From Limnobacter litoralis (GTDB lineage Bacteria > Pseudomonadota > Gammaproteobacteria > Burkholderiales > Burkholderiaceae_B): a stretch of DNA of 64,000 nt. The notes beneath the pieces were generated by a model. It saw only the letters and a program-made list of their open reading frames with translations. It had not been told where the DNA came from and did no database searches. Both the position numbers and the translations under genes were made by a program. Location of the stretch: positions 1 through 64,000 of the forward strand of contig NZ_BSOJ01000030.1 of assembly GCF_030160455.1 (NCBI RefSeq). Reading direction: 5' to 3'. Numbering within the stretch: position 1 is the stretch's first letter; the number at the start of each line of letters is the position of its first letter. Of this stretch, positions 18,046-26,393 are shown one piece after another.

Positions 18046-19333
18046 TGTTCTCGAGACATCGTTTACATATCATTCCGGAGACATCGTTAACACTTTTGGA
18101 CCAAAAGGGTTAACGATGGGTTCCACTCTACACGAATCCAAATCAAAAAATCCCAAGTCGTAATTCATAAAGCTGACCAGCCAGATGTGCTCGTCAACTT
18201 GCTTCAGGCCCACGTCATGGCCGGCCAGGACAGTGCTGAGGTGAATCTTCTTGCGACCGATGCAAATTCGACCACAGGCAGTGATCGTGACAGTTTTGTC
18301 GTGAAACGGATAATAAACGGGCTCAATGCCTCTGTATTGCCGCGTTGACGGCACATACAGATCGGCTGGTCTTTTCATGTCCAGCGCTTGATGAGGTCGC
18401 TCGTGGTTGTACTCCTGAACGAAGTGTTCAAACTTCTCCTGTTGCTGCAACATATTCATGCCAGCTGGTCTGGTGCAGTACTGCTTCAAAGTGCGGTGCA
18501 TGCGCTCATGTCGACCATTTTGCTGTGGGTTACCTGGCTTGATCCGCTCAATGGCGATGCCCAGGCGCAACCAATACACCGAGAGCTTGGATAAGCCGTG
18601 TATGGCATGCACAGAAGAAAATGGCACGCCGTTGTCCGAGCGGATGGCCTGAGGCAAACCATAATCCCGAAACAGGCGTTCAAAGGCCGTGATGGCCATT
18701 TGCTCGCGGGTACTTTCCATGGCCTCGCAACAGAGTAAATACCTGGAGCTGAAGTCGGTGACCGTCAGTGGATAACAATAGCGTTTGTCGCCCAGCATGA
18801 ATTCCCCTTTGTAATCCACACAACACAGTTCATTGGGCGATCTGGCCGTGCTCAAGGCTGTGCCTTGAGCACGGTGTCGGCGGTTTTTACGAGACTTGAC
18901 TAAACCATGGCGATCAAGCACTGCGTGCACGGTGCTGGTTGCCGGTGTGGGAATGTCTGGGAAATGGCTAATGAGTCGCTCACGGATCTTTGGTGCTCCC
19001 CACAAAGGCCATTGCTGCTTGATTTTGACAATTTGTTGCTCGACCTGGAAGGGCAGTTGGTTGGCAAAGCGAACGGGTCTGCGGCTGCGATCGGTGAGCG
19101 CCTCCAGGCCACTTTCCCGATACCGAGAAATCACCTTATGGCCAGTTACCCGAGAGATGCCAAACTCGCGACAGAGCTCTGTAATACTCTCGCCGTCGAG
19201 GTAGCGAGCGACAAATTTCAGTTTCTCATCCATCTTCGTACTTTCGCTCCAAGGCATAGTCGGTCCCTCCTATGCCTGAAAACTGTAAAGTATGTGTCCG
19301 GAATAATCTGTAAACTATGTCTCGGTAAGTACA
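18046..19333. mobile_element. IS481-family insertion sequence
   Basis: An element of about 1.3 kb with one transposase gene. Each end has two related 15-base sites spaced 25 bases apart: 18053-18067 and 18078-18092 on the left (GAGACATCGTT-ACA form), and 19284-19298 and 19309-19323 in inverted orientation on the right. The ends given start and finish with TGT/ACA. A 6-base direct repeat, CCCTTC, at 18034-18039 and 19334-19339 could be the target duplication, but then the left end would extend to 18040, so the left boundary is uncertain by about six bases. Confidence 0.85.
18070..19257 (-). CDS. IS481-family DDE transposase
   Basis: 395 residues, complete. An N-terminal helix-turn-helix region (ITELCREFGISRVTGHKVISRY) is followed by an rve integrase core with the DDE residues in CCVDYKGEF, IRSDNGVPF and RHERMHRTLK. 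The C-terminal YNHERPHQALDMKRP is a typical IS481 feature. The start at 19257 has GGAGG upstream. The last codons and stop lie inside the left terminal repeat, so the frame spans almost the whole element. No interruption is seen, so the copy may be active. Confidence 0.93.
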   Translation of the reverse strand: MPWSESTKMDEKLKFVARYLDGESITELCREFGISRVTGHKVISRYRESGLEALTDRSRRPVRFANQLPFQVEQQIVKIKQQWPLWGAPKIRERLISHFPDIPTPATSTVHAVLDRHGLVKSRKNRRHRAQGTALSTARSPNELCCVDYKGEFMLGDKRYCYPLTVTDFSSRYLLCCEAMESTREQMAITAFERLFRDYGLPQAIRSDNGVPFSSVHAIHGLSKLSVYWLRLGIAIERIKPGNPQQNGRHERMHRTLKQYCTRPAGMNMLQQQEKFEHFVQEYNHERPHQALDMKRPADLYVPSTRQYRGIEPVYYPFHDKTVTITACGRICIGRKKIHLSTVLAGHDVGLKQVDEHIWLVSFMNYDLGFFDLDSCRVEPIVNPFGPKVLTMSPE

Positions 19334-19449
19334 CCCTTCTTGCTTTTCAAGGCTTATTACAAGCCGAATATTTCTGAAAGAAAACCGCAACAAACTAGCA
19401 CTACACTGCTTGAGTTAGATCGCGCAAACAGTTGCGTTCAGGAAAATTC

Positions 19450-19623
19450 ATGCACAAGTTCATCGAAAAAATTCAGGATGTGCAAAAAGCCATTCACAAG
19501 TTGCTGGACAGCGACTTGAAAGCCTTGGATTTGAAAAAAGAGAAAAAAGAGCTGGAAGAGATTTTGAGGACCCTGTCTTCAATTGAGCGCAGGGCCACTG
19601 CAAAATTGAGCAAGAACAACTGA
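19450..19623 (+). CDS. Small charged hypothetical protein
   Basis: 57 residues from the ATG at 19450, with AGGA six bases upstream; a TTG at 19432 is an alternative. The sequence is rich in Lys, Glu and Leu (DLKALDLKKEKKELEEIL), predicting two amphipathic helices or a short coiled coil, with no signal or membrane segment. It is not recognised as a known family. It starts about 115 bases after the IS right end and stops directly against the convergent small membrane-protein gene. Confidence 0.6.
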   Translation: MHKFIEKIQDVQKAIHKLLDSDLKALDLKKEKKELEEILRTLSSIERRATAKLSKNN

Positions 19624-19890
19624 TCAGGCGGGAATATCACCCTTGCTGACCGGCAACCACCAGGTGAAACCAAAGATCACGGTGTTAAGGCATACCTTGC
19701 TGACAGGCACCTGTTTGTCGCGCAGGCGGTTAAACGCCACAGGCAATTCAAGAATGTGAGCGGCCAAAATAATTGCGCCCAGCATGTTTAACCACATGAT
19801 GTGGTGACCCAAAAGCCCAATCAAAGGAATGGCCAGCCAGAACACCACCAGTCCACCCTGTAAAACGTACCAAATTTTTCCCGAACCCAT
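19624..19890 (-). CDS. Small membrane protein, DUF1145/TMEM254-like
   Basis: 88 residues from the ATG at 19890, supported by GGAG about nine bases upstream; the longer frame to 19953 is less likely. Two or three hydrophobic helices (about 6-24, 29-47 and 64-80) with a HILELPVAF segment resemble small DUF1145-type inner-membrane proteins. The assignment is from overall pattern only. Function is unknown. Confidence 0.6.
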   Translation of the reverse strand: MGSGKIWYVLQGGLVVFWLAIPLIGLLGHHIMWLNMLGAIILAAHILELPVAFNRLRDKQVPVSKVCLNTVIFGFTWWLPVSKGDIPA

Positions 19891-19922
19891 TGAAGCGTGT
19901 CTCCGTCTTGTTGATTTTGACT

Positions 19923-21371
19923 TTATCGAGTCAACACCGCCGTGTTGAAACAATTTTGCGTGTTTTCCTCAAGCACGACCTGATTGACGTCCAGCCCAAG
20001 ATCAGCAAGAAGTTCACTGAGAATGGGGCCGACCCCAGACAGCGCTGCGGTGAGAGGCGCATTCAGTATACCCAAATTCAATCCCAGAACCTGTGCGGTC
20101 AGGTTGCTCGTCAAGGTGCTGGTGCCCTTGATGGCATCGAAGCTGTATGTCGTCTTCAGCGTGGGGTTGGGATAACCCACCAACTGAACATTGCTTGCAC
20201 TGACACTGCCCAACTGAGTGGACAAATTGACCAGTGGATTGGCCACCACGCTGGCGGTCAAGGGGACCGAATAGAGCGTGGAGCTGATCGACGAATTCGA
20301 TTGGGGCAACCGACATTGAATGTCATTGATATCGGCCTTGCCTCCGCCTGAGGTCAAGGTAACGTCAAGCAATCCACTCAACTTCACATGAATTTGGATT
20401 TGTTCGGTGGTGGCTGTGGCCAGCACCGAACCGCTTGTGGGCCGCTTTACCGCGATGAACATCTTCGGTGGATTCAAAACCGTGACATCCGCGATCGAAC
20501 CAAGCTTCAATTTGATGGTACCGGCAGACACACCTTTTGCAGCTGCCAGCGTACTGACGAACCCCAAATCACCCAGACGAATCGTGCCATTGCTGACCGT
20601 GCCTACGTTTGTGGCAGCAAGAATGTCGCTCAGCGGAAAGGATTTGTTATTCAACGCACCACCGCTGGGCAGCGTCAGGCCGAGGTCAGAGGCGGTGACA
20701 TTCGACACGGTGAATGCCGCGTCCAGCAATTGACGGGCAGTGACTTGAGTGCTCAACAGCGAATTTAAATTCAAGGGTTGCCCGGCCTGAATAACACCCA
20801 GCTGAACGGCAAGCCCTACCAGACTGACACTGGTGTTGGCGGCAAGCAGCCCTTGATAGCCGATGGCATTGAGCTGCAACTTGGCCCCGATCAGGGTCAG
20901 GACCGGATTCTGAAGAGCTGAACCATCGGTACTCAAAGCCAGCAAATTGGTGCCGACCGCACCAGTGACCATTGGCACGATGGTGGCCTCTGCCTGCGCA
21001 GTGATGGTGTGCGTGCCCAAGAACGAAGTGGCCAGGGTGCGGGTTATTTTCACCAGCACGGATTGGCCGCAATTGTTGGCGCTGAGCAAGGTGTCAGTGC
21101 CCTTCACATTGCAGGAAATTGACAAGGTGTCACCAGAGGCCGCGTCGTAACCATTTTTGGCGGCGTAACTGTACGCAACGGGGAAATTGATGGGGGCGTC
21201 TGCGATGTCACTGGCTGCGACTTGCGCGGTCAGATCCACAATGCGTTGCAATTCATTTTTCTTCCAGATGGCCTGCCCGACACCCAGCACACCCAAGGCC
21301 CCAATGGCCATGAGCAAAATGAAAACATTCAGCACCATGAAAGAGCCGGATTGCCTGTGCTTACCTGACAT
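19923..21371 (-). CDS. TadG-like pilus/secretion-associated protein
   Basis: 482 residues from the ATG at 21371. An N-terminal QSGSFMVLNVFILLMAIGAL segment forms a single transmembrane helix typical of TadE/TadG-type proteins (Flp pilus). It is followed by a long Ser/Thr/Asn/Ala-rich extracellular region of probable beta structure with two cysteine pairs (near 92/102 and later). No other Tad genes (ATPase, TadB/C, Flp pilin) are present in the window. It lies in a co-directional run with the receiver-like gene. Confidence 0.7.
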   Translation of the reverse strand: MSGKHRQSGSFMVLNVFILLMAIGALGVLGVGQAIWKKNELQRIVDLTAQVAASDIADAPINFPVAYSYAAKNGYDAASGDTLSISCNVKGTDTLLSANNCGQSVLVKITRTLATSFLGTHTITAQAEATIVPMVTGAVGTNLLALSTDGSALQNPVLTLIGAKLQLNAIGYQGLLAANTSVSLVGLAVQLGVIQAGQPLNLNSLLSTQVTARQLLDAAFTVSNVTASDLGLTLPSGGALNNKSFPLSDILAATNVGTVSNGTIRLGDLGFVSTLAAAKGVSAGTIKLKLGSIADVTVLNPPKMFIAVKRPTSGSVLATATTEQIQIHVKLSGLLDVTLTSGGGKADINDIQCRLPQSNSSISSTLYSVPLTASVVANPLVNLSTQLGSVSASNVQLVGYPNPTLKTTYSFDAIKGTSTLTSNLTAQVLGLNLGILNAPLTAALSGVGPILSELLADLGLDVNQVVLEENTQNCFNTAVLTR

Positions 21372-21473
21372 TGCGTGCACCGTTACTTGCTGACCAAACC
21401 AGGTCGATTACCTCATTTTGCACCAAAAAGGCCCAGCCTAGTAACCCGAAAAGGTGATCAATCGCGCAGTAGA

Positions 21474-21890
21474 TCAATCTTTCATGAATCGCCCAAACAA
21501 GGTTTTGCGCATGCGTTTGGGGGGTTTGAGTCTGCACACCATGGCCTTTGCCACAGTCACCATCAGTTCAAGAGGAGAGGCTGTGGTGCTGGTTTGCGCA
21601 TGGATGCCCAGTGCTGAAAGCAACGCCTCGTCAATGTGCTGCTTTTCATCGGTCAACAGCACCAAACCCACACCTAGATATGCTTGTGTTATGCAATCAA
21701 GCGCAGCCTGGTCACTGGCCAGTTGTTGCACCAACACAATGACACTGACTTTGTAAACAGGCACAAACCGATCGACCTCGCTTAAAGAGCCGCAGGAAAA
21801 AACGCCGCTGAACTGATTGGACTCTGACAAGCCTGACTCCAGCCGAAGTCGGCTAACGGGGTCTGGATCGACAATCAGAACGGAATTCAT
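21474..21890 (-). CDS. Degenerate receiver-domain protein
   Basis: 138 residues from the ATG at 21890. The start MNSVLIVDPDPVSRLRLESGL resembles a response-regulator receiver or the N-terminal domain of CpaE/TadZ, with the acidic pair present. The phosphoacceptor region reads VIVLVQQLAS with no Asp, so phosphorylation is unlikely. A basic tail (RLKPPKRMRKTLFGRFMKD) follows. The neighbouring TadG-like and ParA genes make a Tad-related pseudo-receiver plausible, but this is inference. Confidence 0.6.
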   Translation of the reverse strand: MNSVLIVDPDPVSRLRLESGLSESNQFSGVFSCGSLSEVDRFVPVYKVSVIVLVQQLASDQAALDCITQAYLGVGLVLLTDEKQHIDEALLSALGIHAQTSTTASPLELMVTVAKAMVCRLKPPKRMRKTLFGRFMKD

Positions 21891-21962
21891 GGATGACAAC
21901 CTCAAGTGGCAGATTGAACTGTGTGATGCAAATTCGATGCCAAGACCACAGGCCCGAATGGG

Positions 21963-24245
21963 TTAAAACGCCTTGAGGTGAGGAAATTGGGCGACGATGG
22001 CCTCGGTGCTTAGCGGCATTTGAATGCTCTGACGTGTTTGCCACAAGGTGATCTGGTCAGTCACCAGCATGCTGCCCACCCAGCCGTCCTGCCCTCCGAG
22101 GAGGGTGAAATAATTGGCGTCCGGATTCGACAGATCGGACAGGTGCCGGGCCTGTGAACCATAGGCTGTCTCATCAAAGCCCCGAATGAAGCCATGGGCA
22201 TTTTTCATCAAGGTTTCACGAGAACCGGCTGCGGGGAACGAGCGTGAGGAAAACAATTTGCCCAGCAGAGGCACAAAACCCAACACATGCCTGAGCCTGA
22301 TTTTGTGCGCGTTGCCCCACATTTGCCAATGCTGGGCGTTGCGCGAAGCCGCTTCAAGACAGGCTGGAATGACCTGAATTCGCTCCGACTCTGCCATGGA
22401 TTCAAGTTCATCTGGCAGATGAGCACACAGAAATGCCCATTGCTCGAAGAGCCCTGGAATGCGTCCACGGTACTTGATTTTGCCGATTCGCCCCACCAAG
22501 GCAGTAATGAGAAACTCAAATTGAAGCGCCTGAAGGCTGTCAGAACTGTAAGCCCCCGACCAGGCCGAAATGGATTGGCACACCAATCCCTGCGTGTGAT
22601 TGACCGCATAAGGCATGCACAGGCTTGAGAGGCGGCTCGCCAGCCGACTTGCCAACACCGACGTGACATCGAACTGGGCGCGCCGCAAAGCCTCAATGTC
22701 AAGAATGCGATCATCGAGCAACAACTGGTGGGCGCGCATGATTCGATCATCGCCATTGAACAGAAAGCCCAGACCACTGACATCAGAAGGACGATTGTTG
22801 GCTGACACCAAAAACCCCTGGGGCGGATTGAGGACACTGGGGAAATCGGCCGCACAGCGCCGGTTGGCCCAGTCTCGGTTGGCGATGTGCTCGGGCAGTA
22901 CCCAATCGTCTTCGGGAAAAGCATTTCTGGCAGGCAATGTGGCCGCCAGCACATGTCCGATGTTGCCCGCTGTGTCTGCGCCAAGCACATTCAACGGCGT
23001 GACGCCCACGCCGTGCATGGCCTGCTGCAATTCGCGCACGCTGTGACTGCGCATGGCTTTCAAAAAGCTGCTGATTTCGTCGGTGGGCCAATGGCCGGCC
23101 CAACGCAAGGCCAGACTTTCATGACCACACATGCTTGCCAGAGAAGGACACTCTGTGAGAACGGGGCCTTGAGTCGACCAGCGGAGAAACCGCTTTCGGG
23201 TCCAGCCAAATCGCACCTTGATTCGTGTGTGTTGGCTGACACTGTTGGCCAGTGACGAGGGATCCAGCCGCACCAAGTCCGAAGATGCTGCGCGAAGGTT
23301 GGTTCCACCCCACGCGAGATTCGGATTTCGCCCCAAACCGAGCACCGGAACACCAGGAAACATCAAACCCACACATTGATACGAGGGGCATTGAAGGCCG
23401 ACCAGCATCCACACATTGGGCAGGTGTAGGCCAAGGTGCGGATCATTGGCCATGAGCGGCGCCCCGTTTTCGGTGCGGCTACCCGACAACACCAATGAAT
23501 TGCTTCCAGAACGAGACAGACTGTTCAGAATGTTGCCGAGCTTCTCGGCCGTTGAAGCGGTAGCAGGATTGTCAAAACTGGTGAAAATGCCTGCTCCGGT
23601 TATTCGCAGACGTTCCCACCATTGGGCAAAGTCGCCGCTGAGTCGATGTTCGATCAGGGAAAAATAAATGGGCCAGTTGACATCGGCACCCGCCAGTCGG
23701 CCCAACAGCAAAATGTCCAGCGGCGTGTAGGGTTCGGGTTTGATGCCCATCAGCTTTTCATCAACACCTCGGGGCCTTTGCGAGCGAACGGCATTCAAGC
23801 CGTCTACGAAGGCTTGCACCCATTGCCGGCTGTCCTCTGGCATTTGTTGCCAGATCTCAGGGCCCGCCCGACCAAAATCAAGCAAACGAATGAGGTGATC
23901 CATGTCGACAAACCCACGCCCACCCATTTCAGACAGACGCCCTTGTGCAAGACGACGCAAGAACTGAAGCTGCGGGCCGCGCTGATGCTCGGTCACAGCG
24001 CCCAGGGCATAGGCTGCGGCGATGTCGCTATCGGCTTGAATGTAGGGTACGAAAAAGTCGTTGAAGCGAATAACGGTGCCTGCTTCAAGATTCAACTCGT
24101 ACTGCCGAAAGGCGTTCAGTCGGTCTTGCAGGGAGAGTGTTGGATAGCGAATCGACAGCCAACCCATGGAGGCGGAGAGTCGAGCAAGCCCGCGCGCGAA
24201 ATATTTGACGAGGCGGTTGTTGGCTGGGCCAAGCGCTTTAAACAT
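21963..24245 (-). CDS. Penicillin acylase family (Ntn hydrolase) protein
   Basis: 760 residues, a full-length precursor of an N-terminal-nucleophile amidase. The predicted beta-chain nucleophile is Ser248 after Gly247 in SRSGSNSLVLSGSRTENG, followed by the conserved PLMANDPHLGLHLPNVW. An alpha-chain-like region precedes it and FPEDDWVLP/NPPQGFLVSANNRP segments follow. Substrates could be acyl-homoserine lactones, aculeacin-like amides or beta-lactams. No convincing signal peptide is present at the N-terminus, which is unusual for this mostly periplasmic family. No clear ribosome site precedes 24245. Confidence 0.85.
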   Translation of the reverse strand: MFKALGPANNRLVKYFARGLARLSASMGWLSIRYPTLSLQDRLNAFRQYELNLEAGTVIRFNDFFVPYIQADSDIAAAYALGAVTEHQRGPQLQFLRRLAQGRLSEMGGRGFVDMDHLIRLLDFGRAGPEIWQQMPEDSRQWVQAFVDGLNAVRSQRPRGVDEKLMGIKPEPYTPLDILLLGRLAGADVNWPIYFSLIEHRLSGDFAQWWERLRITGAGIFTSFDNPATASTAEKLGNILNSLSRSGSNSLVLSGSRTENGAPLMANDPHLGLHLPNVWMLVGLQCPSYQCVGLMFPGVPVLGLGRNPNLAWGGTNLRAASSDLVRLDPSSLANSVSQHTRIKVRFGWTRKRFLRWSTQGPVLTECPSLASMCGHESLALRWAGHWPTDEISSFLKAMRSHSVRELQQAMHGVGVTPLNVLGADTAGNIGHVLAATLPARNAFPEDDWVLPEHIANRDWANRRCAADFPSVLNPPQGFLVSANNRPSDVSGLGFLFNGDDRIMRAHQLLLDDRILDIEALRRAQFDVTSVLASRLASRLSSLCMPYAVNHTQGLVCQSISAWSGAYSSDSLQALQFEFLITALVGRIGKIKYRGRIPGLFEQWAFLCAHLPDELESMAESERIQVIPACLEAASRNAQHWQMWGNAHKIRLRHVLGFVPLLGKLFSSRSFPAAGSRETLMKNAHGFIRGFDETAYGSQARHLSDLSNPDANYFTLLGGQDGWVGSMLVTDQITLWQTRQSIQMPLSTEAIVAQFPHLKAF

Positions 24246-24275
24246 GGGCTTGGAGCAGGGTCGATGCTGAAAACT

Positions 24276-24398
24276 TCAGGACATTCCGTAGGACACAAGA
24301 CGCCCAAGTCGCTTGTGGAGTTTTTGTTGCAAACGGCGCTGCTTGACGCGTTGAAGCCGGTTGTATGCACCAGGAAGGAGATTCAGAATCTTGGACAT
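24276..24398 (-). CDS. Possible small basic protein (40 residues)
   Basis: Short frame between parA and the acylase gene. It encodes a Lys/Arg/Gln-rich helix (RVKQRRLQQKLHKRLGRL) and ends 30 bases before the acylase start. No Shine-Dalgarno sequence precedes its ATG, and an 8-base inverted repeat lies immediately upstream. It could be chance. Confidence 0.25.
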   Translation of the reverse strand: MSKILNLLPGAYNRLQRVKQRRLQQKLHKRLGRLVSYGMS

Positions 24399-24454
24399 GG
24401 CTGTGGTCGTCAACAATCAAACCCACAGCCTAGCTGGCGCATGTTTCAGCGCCA
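24399..24454. other. Two stem-loops after parA
   Basis: GGCTGTGG (24399-24406) pairs with CCACAGCC (24423-24430) across a 16-base loop, and TGGCGC (24435-24440) pairs with GCGCCA (24449-24454) across an 8-base loop. Both lie just 3' of the minus-strand parA stop. They may terminate or stabilise the parA transcript, although no U tract is seen. Confidence 0.4.
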
Positions 24455-24470
24455 TGACAACGCAGGAGGA

Positions 24471-25268
24471 TTAAGCCGCCTTTTTGCCCGCCTTCTTCAA
24501 ATTCGCCTGAATTTCATCATTCAATGCACTGAACTGCTGGGCCAACTTGTGGCTGGGCATGAAATGCACCATGGGGACAGAGGCTTGGTGACTTTCACGA
24601 ATTTTGACAGAACTGGACAGGCAAGTATTCAGCACCGGCAGGCCTTCATCGAGCAGTTCCCGAACAAGTTGCCTGGGCAGACTGGCCTGCGGCTGGAACT
24701 GATTGACGACGATTCCCTCCAGTGCGAGCGTGGGGTTGTGGTCTGCCCGAATTTCATTCAACGCGTCCAGCAGGTTGTAGAGCGCCTTGCGGGAAAAGTC
24801 ATCGCAATCGAAGGGAATCAACACGCCATTGGCCGCGATCAGGGCTGAGCGCGAGAAGAAGTTCAGTGCGGGCGGGGTGTCAATGTAAACCATGTCGTAT
24901 TGGCCCTGAAGCTCATCCAGCGCCTCACGCAACTTGAAAATTTTATAGCGTGACTCAAGCTTGCCTTGCAACTCTTCCAGCGCAGGGTGACTGGCTAGCA
25001 GGTCAAGGTTTTCATAGGGCGACTCAACGATGAATTCTGCACTTTTCTTGGGTCGAATCTTGAAGTTCAAGGCTTGATCAAAAAAATCGGCCAGGGTGTA
25101 CTCCAGTTCTTCGGAAGGGGTTCCCATGATGTAGTGGGTGCTGTTGCCCTGTGGGTCCAGGTCGATCAACAGGGTTTTCAAGCCATTGTTGGCCGAAATG
25201 GCTGCCAGGTTACTGGTGATGGTGGACTTGCCGACGCCACCTTTCTGGTTGAAAACCACTCGACGCAT
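24471..25268 (-). CDS. ParA/MinD-family ATPase (orphan)
   Basis: 265 residues. A deviant Walker A motif KGGVGKST near residue 9 (with both signature lysines), LLIDLDPQGNST near 35 and VYIDTPPAL near 126 place it among ParA-type partition or positioning ATPases. AGGAG lies eight bases before the start. No ParB gene or parS-like repeat is visible beside it, so a plasmid-type partition role is not supported. Positioning a surface machine is possible, since the adjacent divergent operon encodes minor pilins. Confidence 0.88.
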   Translation of the reverse strand: MRRVVFNQKGGVGKSTITSNLAAISANNGLKTLLIDLDPQGNSTHYIMGTPSEELEYTLADFFDQALNFKIRPKKSAEFIVESPYENLDLLASHPALEELQGKLESRYKIFKLREALDELQGQYDMVYIDTPPALNFFSRSALIAANGVLIPFDCDDFSRKALYNLLDALNEIRADHNPTLALEGIVVNQFQPQASLPRQLVRELLDEGLPVLNTCLSSSVKIRESHQASVPMVHFMPSHKLAQQFSALNDEIQANLKKAGKKAA

Positions 25269-25387
25269 GTTGGACTCTCCTGTTGACTGATCGGCTTTTT
25301 ATATCACAAAAGCTAACCCGCTTGGGCAATTTAAGGACGCGACACAACGTGATGAAATCATGATTCGTTTCAAGTTTTTACGGCCCA

Positions 25388-25939
25388 ATGGTCATGACTG
25401 TGATTGAGGCATGCTCGCCCGAGAAGGCAGCCCGGGGTTTTTCCCTGATTGAGTTGATGGTGACCCTTGCGGTGGCCGGGGTCATGCTGATGGTTGCAGT
25501 ACCCAGCTTTGGCAATTTGATGCTTTCCAGTCAGTTAACCAGCTTGTCCAACGAACTGGTTTCGGCATTGAACAGCGCCCGGGTGGAAGCGGTGAAGCGC
25601 AACGCGCCGGTGGAAGTGTGTTCTGACAACACCTGCGCCGTCACAACCACGGACATGTCCAATGGTCATCCACTGCGGATCAAGGCGGGGTTGGATGACA
25701 TGGTGGACCCAATCAGTGTGCGGGCAGTCCGTCACCTCACCTACAGCGGGCAGGGGCTTGCCTACGCCAACGGACAAAATGCGCCTTTCAGTGGTCTGGT
25801 TGCCGATCTGTTTTCAGACCGTCTAAACACTCAGGGACATCGGTGCATATACGTCGAAGTGGGTGCCGTGGTGTCGACCTGTACAGACAACCAGAACTGT
25901 GGCTATTTCAATGGGAGGCCCAATGCAAGCTGCCATTAG
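25388..25939 (+). CDS. fimT: Type IV pilus minor pilin FimT/FimU (GspH family)
   Basis: 183 residues with a type IV prepilin leader: basic/charged residues, then the cleavage and methylation site RG|FSLIELMVTLAVAGVMLMV including Glu5. A GspH-like domain follows. It probably caps or primes pilus assembly. A later pair of cysteines near the C-terminus is seen. It is the first gene of a six-gene minor pilin operon. The end overlaps pilV by 17 bases. Two start ATGs (25388, 25394) are possible; neither has a strong ribosome site. Confidence 0.88.
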   Translation: MVMTVIEACSPEKAARGFSLIELMVTLAVAGVMLMVAVPSFGNLMLSSQLTSLSNELVSALNSARVEAVKRNAPVEVCSDNTCAVTTTDMSNGHPLRIKAGLDDMVDPISVRAVRHLTYSGQGLAYANGQNAPFSGLVADLFSDRLNTQGHRCIYVEVGAVVSTCTDNQNCGYFNGRPNASCH

Positions 25940-26387
25940 AGAACTGCGGCCCACCAAACAAGACGGTTTGGGAATGATCGAGGTTTTGATTGCGGGCTTT
26001 GTGCTGTCGGTCGGATTTCTTGGGGTGGCTGCGTTGCAAACGCGATCGGTGGCGACCAACAACAACACACTTGCAAGAAATGCCGCAATGCTGGCCGGTT
26101 ATTCCATTCTGGAAGTCATGCGGGTGGACAAAGCGCAGGCTTTGCAGGGTGCCTACAACAAGACCTTGACTGCTGACGCTTGCCCCGCTGGCGGCACCCT
26201 GGCCAAGAACCAGCTGCAACAACTGTGCAAGGATCTGGGCGACAACTTGGGGGCTGTTAAAACAACCTTTGCACAGGTGAAGTGCAACAACCAGGGTGAC
26301 TGCTCTGTCAGCGTTCAGTTCAAAGACCCTCACCCGCTTCTGGGTGGTCCGCCCATTCAGAGCGTGGTGGCGAAGACCATGTTGTAG
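25923..26387 (+). CDS. pilV: Type IV pilus minor pilin PilV
   Basis: 154 residues from the ATG at 25923, directly after GGAGG at 25914-25918. The prepilin site is G|MIEVLIAGFVLSVGFLGVAALQ with Glu5. The Ala/Asn-rich body matches the PilV family required for pilus biogenesis. The start lies inside fimT, implying translational coupling. The longer frame to 25863 is not used because the prepilin leader would be too long. Confidence 0.87.
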   Translation: MQAAIRELRPTKQDGLGMIEVLIAGFVLSVGFLGVAALQTRSVATNNNTLARNAAMLAGYSILEVMRVDKAQALQGAYNKTLTADACPAGGTLAKNQLQQLCKDLGDNLGAVKTTFAQVKCNNQGDCSVSVQFKDPHPLLGGPPIQSVVAKTML

Positions 26388-26393
26388 GAGCGA

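Noticed and set aside
23622-24848. Long plus-strand frame of 408 codons
   Set aside because: It is antisense to the acylase and parA genes, has no family-like motifs and no ribosome site; a shadow frame.
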